This document shows positions 25,191 to 34,999 of a stretch of DNA of 55,178 bases, in pieces. The stretch spans positions 1 through 55,178 of the forward strand of contig CBDUHN010000020.1 in the NCBI GenBank assembly GCA_965367295.1, in the 5' to 3' direction. The notes under the pieces are model-generated. The model was not told the origin of the DNA. It searched no databases and worked only from the letters and a program-made list of their open reading frames with translations. The translations under genes and the position numbers were made by a program. The stretch is from JAIVHA01 sp965367295. GTDB lineage: Bacteria; Pseudomonadota; Gammaproteobacteria; DSM-19610. Numbering within the stretch: position 1 is the first letter of the stretch; each line of letters begins with the position of its first letter.

Positions 25191-25392
25191 TCATCACAAA
25201 GACGCCAAACACGCAGAGAAGAACCCGTCACAAACCTTCCGGTTCAGCTTCTTTTCGTCATTCCCACTTGCGCAGGCATGACGACTTACTCAGCGAGTCT
25301 TTCCTCAGCATTCGCAACAGCACTGCCCGAAAGCCCGCAGCCCAGTCACATACGACACGCTTCTCTTTGCGGTCTCTGCGCCCTTGCGGTTA
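25191..25392. repeat. repeat-rich segment between lepA and lepB
   Basis: The left edge (25191-25223) reads TCATCACAAAGACGCC...GCAGAGAAGAA. The right edge (25361-25392) is a diverged inverted copy (TTCTCTTTGC...CTTGCGGTTA). Nested inside, 25256-25283 is an inverted repeat with CGTCATTCCC and GGCATGACG ends. A related TTTCTTTGCGTCTTCGCGG unit occurs at 54107-54133. No gene was found in the 259-nt gap. Confidence 0.55.
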
Positions 25393-25415
25393 CGAAAATA
25401 CGTATTACGCCCATA

Positions 25416-27218
<1,803 letters not shown>

Positions 27219-27524
27219 GGAATTTCACCATCCGGACCCGGCTCAGCGTGGGCAACCCGGAAATCCGCCCAGGGCCAAAAAAGTTTACTCGAAACACTCA
27301 GAATCACCGTATCAGTTCAATCAGGACCCATGGCCGTATTCCACGGTATTCGGTCATCGGTTGGAATCGGGGGGGCGCGGTCAGGGGATGGATGTGTATT
27401 GCCTGTTCAACCAGCAGCTTACTAACCCGGTAAAAACGCAATCCCGCCGGTCGGGATCACTCCCGACAATATGCCGGATGCCGGGATCAACCCCGACCTA
27501 CAATTATTTGATTAGTATACAGGT
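27219..27524. other. 306-nt gap upstream of lepA
   Basis: It must contain any lepA promoter, but I see no strong consensus on the minus strand. The distal part (27445-27503) is a palindromic repeat. A six-A run at 27279-27284 reads as a T-run on the minus strand, but its hairpin is too weak to call a terminator. Confidence 0.5.
27445..27503. repeat. GTCGGGATC palindromic repeat cluster
   Basis: A palindrome GTCGGGATCACTCCCGAC (27450-27467) is followed by a degenerate second unit with CCGGGATCAA and CCCCGACCTACA. Together they resemble REP-like elements of the form GTAGGTCGGG...ATCCCGAC. The cluster sits just after the glutaredoxin-like gene's stop codon (minus strand) and could form a 3'-end hairpin there. 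Confidence 0.65.
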
Positions 27525-27770
27525 TCAGGCTTGTGCCAGATAGTGCCGCAGTGCGGTCTCATCGAGAAAATGGTGGCAGATCTCCCGTCCGCCGACCTCC
27601 AGCACCGGCACCCACTCATTGTAGCGGGCGCGCAGGGCCGGATCCTCATCCACATCCACCACCTCATAGCGAAAATCGAATTCGCTCCGCAGGGCCTCCA
27701 GCCGGGCCAGCAGATCCTCGCAGAGATGACAGTAAAGACGGGTATAGACCGTCAGCATGGGTTTGCTCAT
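27525..27770 (-). CDS. glutaredoxin-family thiol protein
   Basis: An 81-residue thioredoxin-fold protein with the redox pair C14-H-L-C17 in TRLYCHLCEDL. An acidic segment (VDVDEDPALRARY) and the cis-Pro loop WVPVLEVGG follow. It resembles the small glutaredoxin-like DUF836 proteins found next to DegP/MucD in gammaproteobacteria. The start at 27770 is chosen because it gives the compact family length. A longer frame from 27806 adds a proline-rich stretch without similarity. It lies 43 nt after degP on the same strand. Its redox partner is unknown. Confidence 0.85.
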   Translation of the reverse strand: MSKPMLTVYTRLYCHLCEDLLARLEALRSEFDFRYEVVDVDEDPALRARYNEWVPVLEVGGREICHHFLDETALRHYLAQA

Positions 27771-27813
27771 AGCCAGGGGAAGCGGCCGGGCAGGGTGCCC
27801 GGCCACGCAAACG

Positions 27814-29262
27814 CTATTCGCTTTTCGGTACTTTCAGCGCCAGGAAGGTGGGGCCACCCCGACGCTGCACCAGCACCGGCACACTTTTACCGGCCGGCAG
27901 GTCCTTGACCATGGCCTTGAAGTCACTGGCATTCTTCACCGCCCGGTTATTCATGCGCAGGATTACATCGCCCTGGCGAATACCGGCATCGGCCGCTGCA
28001 CCCTTCTCCACGGCCTCCACCAGCACGCCTTCCTTTTCCAGTTCCAGTTCGGTGCGCTGTTCCTTGGTCAGATCGACGACCGCGATACCCAGGCGGCTGG
28101 TGCGGGTCGCCTTGGCACTCTCATCGGCCGCCAGCTTCGGTTCCTGGTCCGGCAGTTCACCCAGCTTCACGTTGATACGCACCTGCTTGCCATCCCGCAT
28201 CACCAGCACAGGCACCTTCTTCCCCACCGGGGTAGTGCCCACGATGGGCGGCAGATCGGTAGAGCTGATCACTTCGTGGCCATTGAATTCCATGATCACG
28301 TCCGCCACCTTCAGCCCGCTCTTTTCCGCCGGGCTGTCCGGCAGCACCTTCGACACCAGGGCTCCCTGCGGCTTGCCCATGCCAAAGGATTCCGCCAGTT
28401 CCCGGGTGACGTCCTGGATGATCACGCCCAGCCAGCCGCGGCTGACCCGGCCATTTTCCTTGAGCTGCTGGGCCACATCCATGGCCACCTCGATGGGGAT
28501 CGCGAAGGACAGGCCCATGAAGCCACCGGTACGGCTGTAGATCTGCGAGTTCACACCGACCACTTCACCTTCGAGATTGAAGAGCGGGCCGCCGGAATTG
28601 CCGGGGTTGATGGCCACATCGGTCTGAATGAAAGGCACATAGTTCTCACGCGGCAGGGAACGGCCCTTGGCGCTGACCACCCCGACGGTAGCGGAATAAT
28701 CAAAGCCGAAGGGCGAGCCGATGGCCATTACCCAGGCCCCCACCTCGAGATCCTCGCTCTTGCCGATCCTGGCCACCGGCAGGTGATCGGCCTTGATCTT
28801 CAGCAACGCGATATCACTGCGTTCATCCAGCCCCACCACCTCGGCCTGCAGCTCGCGGCGGTCACTGAGGCGCACAACGATCTCGTCGGCATCCTTGACC
28901 ACGTGATTGTTGGTGAGGATATAGCCGTCATCGGACACGATAAAACCGGAGCCCAGTGACTTGGCATCGCGCTCCAGGGGTTCTTCGGGAGTTCCCGGAC
29001 CACCTTCGCCGAAGAAATGCTTGAACAGATCGCCCAGCGGCCCTTCGGGGATTTCCATGCCCTCCGGCAGGGAAGGATGCATACCACCGGCCTTCACCTT
29101 CTGGGTGGTACTGATGTTCACCACCGCCGGACTGGATTGTTTCACCAGGCCGGTGAAATCCGGTAGGCCGGTCACCTGCGCCCAAACCTGGGATGCGGAC
29201 AAGGTACACAACAGCAGCACCGCCAGCACACGTCCCATTCCCCGAGCAACCACTCCTGTCAT
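27814..29262 (-). CDS. degP: periplasmic serine protease DegP/MucD
   Basis: Periplasmic chaperone-protease that degrades misfolded envelope proteins and restrains sigma-E. The 482 residues start with a signal peptide (VLAVLLLCTLSASQVWA). The trypsin-like triad is H120 (TNNHVV), D150 (RSDIALLK) and S223 (GNSGGPL). Two PDZ domains follow, at about 270-365 (GWLGVIIQDVTRE) and 385-480 (RLGIAVVDL). The long loop near 60-98 is the LA loop. The ATG has GGAG six bases upstream. It follows rseC by 48 nt, giving the algU-mucABCD type arrangement. Confidence 0.97.
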   Translation of the reverse strand: MTGVVARGMGRVLAVLLLCTLSASQVWAQVTGLPDFTGLVKQSSPAVVNISTTQKVKAGGMHPSLPEGMEIPEGPLGDLFKHFFGEGGPGTPEEPLERDAKSLGSGFIVSDDGYILTNNHVVKDADEIVVRLSDRRELQAEVVGLDERSDIALLKIKADHLPVARIGKSEDLEVGAWVMAIGSPFGFDYSATVGVVSAKGRSLPRENYVPFIQTDVAINPGNSGGPLFNLEGEVVGVNSQIYSRTGGFMGLSFAIPIEVAMDVAQQLKENGRVSRGWLGVIIQDVTRELAESFGMGKPQGALVSKVLPDSPAEKSGLKVADVIMEFNGHEVISSTDLPPIVGTTPVGKKVPVLVMRDGKQVRINVKLGELPDQEPKLAADESAKATRTSRLGIAVVDLTKEQRTELELEKEGVLVEAVEKGAAADAGIRQGDVILRMNNRAVKNASDFKAMVKDLPAGKSVPVLVQRRGGPTFLALKVPKSE

Positions 29263-29310
29263 AGCATCTCCAACCTTATCGCATGTGTAACGAAAATTGG
29301 CCCGGCCGTC

Positions 29311-29799
29311 TTAGTAGCGACTGAGCTGTGAAAACAACTGTGCCGGCCCGCCAGTCAGGCGCCGCAGCACAACCGGCTGATAGCGGGCGTCCTCGCGAAT
29401 CCTGCGGGCATAGTAGCGTAGCCAGAAAACCCCTGCGCCCAACCCAAGACCACCCAGCGTCATGGTAAACAGATCCGGATGCTCCGCCAGCAGCCGTTCC
29501 GCCAGGTAACCACCCAGCAGCGCGCCTCCCAGCAATCCCAGCAGCGGTACCAGGTAGATGGCCATGGCACCGCGCACCAGCGCCTGCTCCTGCAGGCCGA
29601 TCACCACCTCTTCGCCAACCCCGGCCTGTAACTCGTTCAGCACCCGGGTCCGGCTGCGGCGCTGCCCCAGCACCTTGGACAGGGTGGCGGTACCACAGCC
29701 CTTGTTGGCCGCACAGCTGCCACAGGTGCTGGCACGCCGGGTTTCCACCCAGGCGAACCGGCCCTCGCAGGCGACCACCTGTGCCGTTTCCTCAATCAT
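29311..29799 (-). CDS. rseC: RseC/MucC family sigma-E regulator
   Basis: A 162-residue inner-membrane protein. It has an N-terminal cysteine cluster (ACEGRF and STCGSCAANKGC), a short beta domain, and two transmembrane helices (about 80-100 and 110-130, AIYLVPLLGLLGGALLGGYLA and LGGLGLGAGVFWL). It is related to RseC of the SoxR-reducing/sigma-E context and to MucC. The ATG at 29799 overlaps the rseB end by 8 nt. Its exact role in sigma-E control is modest and variable in known species. Confidence 0.93.
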   Translation of the reverse strand: MIEETAQVVACEGRFAWVETRRASTCGSCAANKGCGTATLSKVLGQRRSRTRVLNELQAGVGEEVVIGLQEQALVRGAMAIYLVPLLGLLGGALLGGYLAERLLAEHPDLFTMTLGGLGLGAGVFWLRYYARRIREDARYQPVVLRRLTGGPAQLFSQLSRY

Positions 29800-30784
29800 G
29801 ATCCGCTCCCCCACGACGCTGCACGGAACGGCCGACCAGTTCCACCGCCGCGGCCGGGACCTCGCCCACCGCCGTGATCTGGTAACCGTCCAGCAGGACG
29901 CCGAAGGCATTCACTGCGCCGCGGCGTGAACTGCCCTGAAAGGGCGTCGCCTGGTCCCCGGCCTTCTCGATGTAAAGCGACACCGAGGCCAGCCCGTCCC
30001 CGTAGACCAGGTGTTCCATCATGCCATGGGGACCGGGATGCCGGTGGAGATTATGGTGTTGCAGGATAAAGCCCTGTGGCAACTGCGCGACCTGCCAGCG
30101 GGGTTCGGGTGCATCGTGATCGGGTTGTTCTTCGCCGTCACGATCATCATGCCAGCTGAATCCCTTGCCGCTGAGGGCCGGTTCCAGCACCGCATTCCCG
30201 ATGGAGTCCGGAAGTTCCAGTTCGGTGAACATCATCTGTTCCACCGTGCGGCCCTTTTCATCGAACACCATGGACTTGAGCATGAGGTCACTGTCGACAT
30301 CCAGCCACAGACGGTGACCGTAACGGTATTGATCCCGCGGCAGCACATCCACTACGCGGGCCAACCGGCCGATGACCCGATCCTCGCCACCGAGGCGGAT
30401 TTCGTAGGATTGTGCAAGGCGGTCGAGGTCCTGCAGCCATTCGGCCCGCAGTGGACTGCGCGGCTTGCTGGCGCTGACCATGACCGACTCGCTGTCCGGG
30501 AGAATGCAGGTGACCTTTTCGTTATCGCGCAGCACTTCACGCGCCGCCCCGGTCAGCGAGTACAGGCGCTCCCGCTCCCCGTCGGCATCACGACGATGCA
30601 CCACCCGCATGGACTCCATACGACCGTCGTGCAGATAAACGAAGGTACCAATGTAATTGCGTTGCTGGACGGCCTGAGACATTCGGTCCAGCAGGAGCAG
30701 GGCCTCGCTGTCCCCGGCCAGCACCACGCCCGACAGGATGCTCAGCCACCAACCCAGTCCCAGTGCTAGCAGACGTTTAGTCAT
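29792..30784 (-). CDS. rseB: sigma-E regulatory protein RseB/MucB
   Basis: Periplasmic protein that binds the RseA periplasmic domain and protects it from DegS until lipid/LPS signals release it. The 330 residues show a signal peptide (LGLGWWLSILSGVVLA). The LolA/B-like large domain follows (RNYIGTFVYLHDGRMESMRVVHRRDADGERERLYSL), then the smaller C-terminal domain (LPQGFILQHHNLHRHPG to the end). The start overlaps the rseA stop by 4 nt. Confidence 0.96.
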   Translation of the reverse strand: MTKRLLALGLGWWLSILSGVVLAGDSEALLLLDRMSQAVQQRNYIGTFVYLHDGRMESMRVVHRRDADGERERLYSLTGAAREVLRDNEKVTCILPDSESVMVSASKPRSPLRAEWLQDLDRLAQSYEIRLGGEDRVIGRLARVVDVLPRDQYRYGHRLWLDVDSDLMLKSMVFDEKGRTVEQMMFTELELPDSIGNAVLEPALSGKGFSWHDDRDGEEQPDHDAPEPRWQVAQLPQGFILQHHNLHRHPGPHGMMEHLVYGDGLASVSLYIEKAGDQATPFQGSSRRGAVNAFGVLLDGYQITAVGEVPAAAVELVGRSVQRRGGADHD

Positions 30785-31335
30785 TTATTTCCACTGTCAT
30801 AGCCCACGATACGCACATAGGGCAACACACCCTGCACACCACTGCTGGCAGCATATTCATTGTGATGCACCAGATAACCGTCAAGGCGGCTACGCACCTC
30901 AGGGGCCTGGCGGTCCCACTGTCCCTGCTGCACAACGCGGACCACATCCTGTGACGGCGCGACAGTGGCTAGCCGTGGAGCTGTGACCGGCGCGGTATCG
31001 CGGTTGATCGACTGCACGGAGAGCACTGCCACCAACGCCACAGAGGCCGCCACCGCCATACCCGCCAGCGGCTTGCGCAGCCTGTGCCAGACGGTAAGCG
31101 GTGATCGATGATAGGTGGGATCCGCCTCGATGGCCTGCATGACACGCAGGGGGAAATCCTTCTCTATCGACATCGCCACCCGGTTGTTCAGCACATCGTT
31201 CACCAGCTGGTAACGACCCAGGCGTTCGCGCAGACCGGGATCCCGCGACAACCGCTCCAGCAGGAGGGCGTGTTCGCCGGCCGGCAATTCATCGTCCACC
31301 AGTGCGGACAGCTGTTCATGTATGGTTTCACTCAT
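30781..31335 (-). CDS. rseA: anti-sigma-E factor RseA/MucA
   Basis: Single-pass inner-membrane anti-sigma factor. The N-terminal cytoplasmic domain (about 1-75) contains the typical SETIHEQLSALVDDEL and ERLGRYQLVNDVLNN. One transmembrane helix follows (about 92-108, MAVAASVALVAVLSV). The periplasmic part ends in a segment expected to bind RseB and DegS. It lies 5 nt after rpoE and overlaps rseB. Confidence 0.95.
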   Translation of the reverse strand: MSETIHEQLSALVDDELPAGEHALLLERLSRDPGLRERLGRYQLVNDVLNNRVAMSIEKDFPLRVMQAIEADPTYHRSPLTVWHRLRKPLAGMAVAASVALVAVLSVQSINRDTAPVTAPRLATVAPSQDVVRVVQQGQWDRQAPEVRSRLDGYLVHHNEYAASSGVQGVLPYVRIVGYDSGNK

Positions 31336-31340
31336 GGCGT

Positions 31341-31931
31341 CTACTCCCCGGCACTACCCGACAACAAGGGCCTAATCCGGTTATCAATGGCCTCGCGGGC
31401 CCGAAAGATCCGCGATCGCACCGTCCCGACAGGACATTCCATTGTGGTCGCGATCTCCTCATAACTCATGCCTTCCAGCTCCCGGAGCGAGATGGCCGTG
31501 CGCAGATCCTCCGGCAAGCCATCGATGGCATCGATGATGGTGCGCTGAATTTCATCCCTGAGCAGCAGCCCTTCCGGCGTATCCTCTTCCTTGAGACTGG
31601 ATACGCCCTCGTACTGCTCGGCCTCCTGGGCATCGATGTCCTCTCCCGGAGGGCGGCGTCCCTGGGCGACCAGATGATTTTTCGCCGTGTTGATGGCGAT
31701 CCGGTACAGCCAGGTGTAGAAGGCGCTGTCGCCCCGAAAGGACGGCAGGGCACGATAGGCCTTGATGAAGGCCTCCTGGGAGATATCCAGCACCTCGCTG
31801 GGGTCGCGGATATAGCGGGCAATCACCTTGCCCAGCTTGTGCTGATACTTGCGGACCAGAACGTCAAAGGCCGTCTTGTCGCCACGCTGTACCCGCTCTA
31901 CCAGTTCCTGATCAACACTGCGTTCGCCCAT
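31341..31931 (-). CDS. rpoE: RNA polymerase sigma-E factor
   Basis: Extracytoplasmic-stress sigma factor of the RpoE/AlgU type. The 196 residues show region 2 (DKTAFDVLVRKYQHKLGKVIARYIRDPSEVLDISQEAFIKAYRALPSFRGDSAFYTWLYRIAINTAKNHL) and region 4 (LPEDLRTAISLRELEGMSYEEIATTMECPVGTVRSRIFRAREAID). The start has GAGGAG upstream. A promoter matching its own consensus precedes it. It heads the rpoE-rseA-rseB-rseC-degP operon. Confidence 0.98.
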   Translation of the reverse strand: MGERSVDQELVERVQRGDKTAFDVLVRKYQHKLGKVIARYIRDPSEVLDISQEAFIKAYRALPSFRGDSAFYTWLYRIAINTAKNHLVAQGRRPPGEDIDAQEAEQYEGVSSLKEEDTPEGLLLRDEIQRTIIDAIDGLPEDLRTAISLRELEGMSYEEIATTMECPVGTVRSRIFRAREAIDNRIRPLLSGSAGE

Positions 31932-31982
31932 CCGGGCCTATCTCCTCTCGGTTCCCGGATGCCGGTGATCGTCGTTCAGCAG

Positions 31983-32010
31983 CATAGACCACTCCCATCA
32001 GGGATAGTTC
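31983..32010 (-). promoter_or_regulatory. candidate sigma-E promoter of rpoE
   Basis: On the minus strand GAACTA (32010-32005), exactly 16 nt, then TCTATG (31988-31983). The sigma-E/AlgU consensus is GAACTT-N16-TCTGA/TCAAA-like. A start near 31976 gives a leader of about 45 nt to the rpoE ATG. Positive autoregulation of rpoE is known in E. coli and Pseudomonas, so the location fits. Confidence 0.7.
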
Positions 32011-32105
32011 GCCAGGATGATGCGATTAAGGTAAGGTAAACGCGCCGCCCTGCGGGGCCTGGCGCGCGGCGACAACATACCCCATTTGACGGACAGCCAC
32101 CACCG

Positions 32106-33764
32106 ATGCACATCCAGCGCGACTACGATGTTCTGATTATTGGCAGCGGCGCCGCGGGCTTGAGCTGCGCCCTGCGGCTGCCTCCCTCGCTGCGGGTCGC
32201 CGTGCTGTCCAAGGGACCTCTGCGCGAAGGCAGCACTTTCTATGCCCAGGGCGGAGTCTCCGCGGTCATGGATCAGGACGACTCCATCGAGGCCCATGTA
32301 GCCGACACCATGGCGTCCGGTGCCGGCCTCTGCGATCCGGCCGCGGTGCGCTTCACGGTGGAGCACGGCCCCGAGGCCATCCGCTGGCTGATCGACCTCG
32401 GCGTGCCCTTCACCAAGGAAGAGAAGGCCGACGGCAAGCAGGATTACCATCTGACCCGCGAGGGTGGTCATCGCCACCGCCGCGTGGTGCACGCCGCCGA
32501 CGCCACCGGCCAGGCCATTGAGAATAGCCTGGAGCAGGAAACCCGCCGCCGACCCAACATCGATCTATTTGAACGCCACATCGCCGTCGACCTGATCACC
32601 GGCCCCAAGCTGGGCCTGGACAATTCCCGCTGCCTGGGCGCCTACGTGCTCGACCGCGAACTCGATCGGGTAGAGGTGTTCCGCGCCCGCAGCGTGGTGC
32701 TCGCCAGTGGCGGGGCCAGCAAGGTCTATCTCTATACCAGCAACCCGGACACTGCCAGTGGTGACGGGATTGCCATGGCCTGGCGCGCCGGTTGCCGGGT
32801 GGCCAACCTGGAATTCAACCAGTTCCACCCCACCTGCCTGTACCATCCACTGGCCAAGTCGTTCCTGATCACCGAGGCGGTGCGCGGTGAAGGCGGTCGG
32901 CTGCTGCTGCCCGATGGCACCCGCTTCATGCCCGAATTCGACGCGCGTGCCGAACTGGCACCGCGCGATATCGTGGCCCGCGCCATCGACCACGAAATGA
33001 AACGCCTGGGGATCGACCACGTGCTGCTGGATATCAGCCACAAGCCGGCCGAATTCATTATCGATCACTTCCCCACCGTGTATGGGCGTTGTCTGGAACT
33101 GGGCATGGACATGACCCGCGAGCCCATCCCGGTGGTGCCGGCAGCCCACTACACCTGCGGCGGCATCCGCACCGACCTGCACGGCCGTACCGATGTCGAG
33201 GGGCTGTACGCCATCGGCGAATGCGCCTCCACCGGCCTGCATGGCGCCAACCGTATGGCCAGCAATTCGCTGCTGGAATGCCTGGTGTTCGCCAGCTCCG
33301 CCAGCAGCGATATCGCTGCCCAGCTGCAGCGAATCACCCTGCCGCCGGACCTGCCGCCCTGGGATGAATCCCGCGTCACCGACTCCGACGAAGAGGTGGT
33401 GGTCAGCCACAACTGGGACGAACTGCGCCGCTTCATGTGGGACTACGTGGGGATCGTGCGCACCGACAAGCGCCTGCAGCGGGCGCGGCGCCGGGTGGAG
33501 CTGTTGCAGCAGGAAATTCTCGAGTATTACGGCAACTTCCGCGTCACCAACGACCTGCTGGAGCTGCGCAATCTGGTGCAGGTGGCGGAACTCATCATCC
33601 GTTCCGCCCAGCAGCGCAAGGAAAGCCGCGGCCTGCACTATACCCTCGACTATCCAGAGCCCGACGAAAGTCATCCTCCAACAGATACCGTGCTGGTGCC
33701 GGACTCCCGCACCGGGCAGCACAATCAGCCGCCACGGGTGGCGGTGGGCAATGGGGAACGGTAG
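32106..33764 (+). CDS. nadB: L-aspartate oxidase
   Basis: FAD enzyme converting aspartate to iminoaspartate, the first step of de novo NAD synthesis with NadA. The 552 residues carry the dinucleotide motif GSGAAG (13-18), FYAQGGVSAV, HRHRRVVHAADATG and the FAD region YAIGECASTGLHGANRMASNSLLECLVF. The helical C-terminal domain is present, with a slightly extended polar tail. Start at ATG 32106. Divergent from rpoE, as in many gammaproteobacteria. Confidence 0.97.
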   Translation: MHIQRDYDVLIIGSGAAGLSCALRLPPSLRVAVLSKGPLREGSTFYAQGGVSAVMDQDDSIEAHVADTMASGAGLCDPAAVRFTVEHGPEAIRWLIDLGVPFTKEEKADGKQDYHLTREGGHRHRRVVHAADATGQAIENSLEQETRRRPNIDLFERHIAVDLITGPKLGLDNSRCLGAYVLDRELDRVEVFRARSVVLASGGASKVYLYTSNPDTASGDGIAMAWRAGCRVANLEFNQFHPTCLYHPLAKSFLITEAVRGEGGRLLLPDGTRFMPEFDARAELAPRDIVARAIDHEMKRLGIDHVLLDISHKPAEFIIDHFPTVYGRCLELGMDMTREPIPVVPAAHYTCGGIRTDLHGRTDVEGLYAIGECASTGLHGANRMASNSLLECLVFASSASSDIAAQLQRITLPPDLPPWDESRVTDSDEEVVVSHNWDELRRFMWDYVGIVRTDKRLQRARRRVELLQQEILEYYGNFRVTNDLLELRNLVQVAELIIRSAQQRKESRGLHYTLDYPEPDESHPPTDTVLVPDSRTGQHNQPPRVAVGNGER

Positions 33765-33840
33765 GGGTTAGCCGAATCGGGGATATTACACTCAAAAAAC
33801 ATCGCTACTTATGAACCAAAAACCGGGCCTGGCTGCAGGT

Positions 33841-33889
33841 GCGAATTCATTCGCATTGCCATCACGCCGGGGAGCCGAATGAATTCGGC
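33841..33889. repeat. pair of CGAAT-NN-ATTCG palindromes
   Basis: GCGAATTCATTCGC (33841-33854) and GCCGAATGAATTCGGC (33874-33889) lie 19 nt apart in the gap between the convergent nadB and acyP genes. A third member, GTCCGAAT..ATTCGGAC, is at 54004-54021. Such repeats could serve as bidirectional 3'-end hairpins. The rest of the 195-nt gap shows nothing clear. Confidence 0.6.
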
Positions 33890-33959
33890 TCTACCACCGG
33901 GAAGCATGGCACCTGTCAATCAATCGCGTTTATCCGTGGTTACCCCAGGCTTTACTCCC

Positions 33960-34229
33960 TTACCCCACCACAAACTCCGCAGGCGGCGCCATTTCCACCA
34001 CCTCGCAATCGACCTTTTCAACCACGGCGGCGGGCGGCCCCAGCCACAGCCAGTCCTGCAATGCCGCCACAGCCTGCGGTGCGCCGCAGGCCAGCACTTC
34101 CACACTCCCGTCGGGCAGGTTGTGGGCATGCCCCGTGACCCCCAGCACCCGGGCCTGGTTGCGGGTCGAGGCGCGAAAGAACACGCCCTGCACCCGGCCG
34201 CTGACACGGCAGCGGATGCAATGGCTCAT
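33960..34229 (-). CDS. acyP: acylphosphatase
   Basis: Small enzyme that hydrolyses acyl phosphates such as acetyl phosphate and carbamoyl phosphate. The 89 residues contain RVSGRVQGVFFRAST with catalytic R19 and HNLPDGSVEV with N37. The start at 34229 overlaps the stop of the adaptor gene by 4 nt and gives the standard length. It is the last gene of an overlapping minus-strand set, an unusual partner for efflux genes. Biological need is unclear. Confidence 0.93.
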   Translation of the reverse strand: MSHCIRCRVSGRVQGVFFRASTRNQARVLGVTGHAHNLPDGSVEVLACGAPQAVAALQDWLWLGPPAAVVEKVDCEVVEMAPPAEFVVG

Positions 34230-34999
34230 GGCAGCTGGATGCTGGCCGCCATGCCCGGCCACAGCACTGTGTCAGCCGGCACGGTGAAGTGCACGGCGAG
34301 CCCCGCACGGGGCTCGCCAGCCACCTCATCCGCTGGCCAACCGAGGCTATTCACCACGCCGGCATAGCGCCGGCCCGCCACTTCCACCTCCAGCGCCAGT
34401 CCGGGATTCAGGCCCACCAGCTGCTCCGGCCGGACCTGGGCACGCGCCAGCATCCCGCCTTCGCCTGCCAGCGTAATCAACGGCACCGGCTCCAGCCGGC
34501 TGACCACCGTCTGTCCCGGCTGGGCCGGCACGGCGATCACGCGTCCCGCCCAGGGGGCGCGCAGAACACGATACTCCAGTTGCTGCTGTACCTGGGCCCG
34601 TTGCGCACGGGCAGCCGCGAACTGGGTACGGGCCCTCGCATAGGCGATCTGCGCCAACTGCAGATCATGGTCCGCCAGCAGGGTACGGTCATACAGTTCC
34701 AGGGTGCGATCCCGTTCCCGCTCCGCCTCAGCGAGCAGCAGTTCCGTCTCCGCCACGGCGGCATCCGCTTGCTGCAGCTGCGCCTGCTGTACACGAGTAT
34801 CCAGGCGTAACAACTCCTGGCCATGCTGGACCCTGTCCCCGACCACCACCGACAACTTCTCGATCACGCCGGATTCCGGCGTGCTGAGGACAATCTGCTG
34901 TTGCCATTCCAGCCGGGCCGGCACGCCTTCCGCCTGCACCGCAACCGGCAGCAAGCCAACCAGTAGCAGACACGCGCATTTCCAGTTGCCGCTATTCAT
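34226..34999 (-). CDS. HlyD/MFP periplasmic adaptor
   Basis: A 257-residue membrane-fusion-type protein. It has a signal peptide (CACLLLVGLLPVAVQA), a lipoyl half-motif (VLSTPESGVIEKLSVVVGDRVQHGQELLRLD) and a long alpha-hairpin (about 65-140). The second lipoyl half follows (YRVLRAPWAGRVIAVPAQPGQTVV), then a beta-barrel domain. It is short for an RND adaptor (usually 350-400) and lacks most of the membrane-proximal domain. It overlaps the TolC-like gene (8 nt) and acyP (4 nt). No RND or ABC pump gene is adjacent. Confidence 0.88.
   Translation of the reverse strand: MNSGNWKCACLLLVGLLPVAVQAEGVPARLEWQQQIVLSTPESGVIEKLSVVVGDRVQHGQELLRLDTRVQQAQLQQADAAVAETELLLAEAERERDRTLELYDRTLLADHDLQLAQIAYARARTQFAAARAQRAQVQQQLEYRVLRAPWAGRVIAVPAQPGQTVVSRLEPVPLITLAGEGGMLARAQVRPEQLVGLNPGLALEVEVAGRRYAGVVNSLGWPADEVAGEPRAGLAVHFTVPADTVLWPGMAASIQLP

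Noticed and set aside
25157..25415. small RNA gene between lepA and lepB
   Set aside because: The gap is made up of repeat fragments with no promoter plus terminator pair.
27757..28959. 400-codon plus-strand frame
   Set aside because: Antisense to degP, which has the complete triad.
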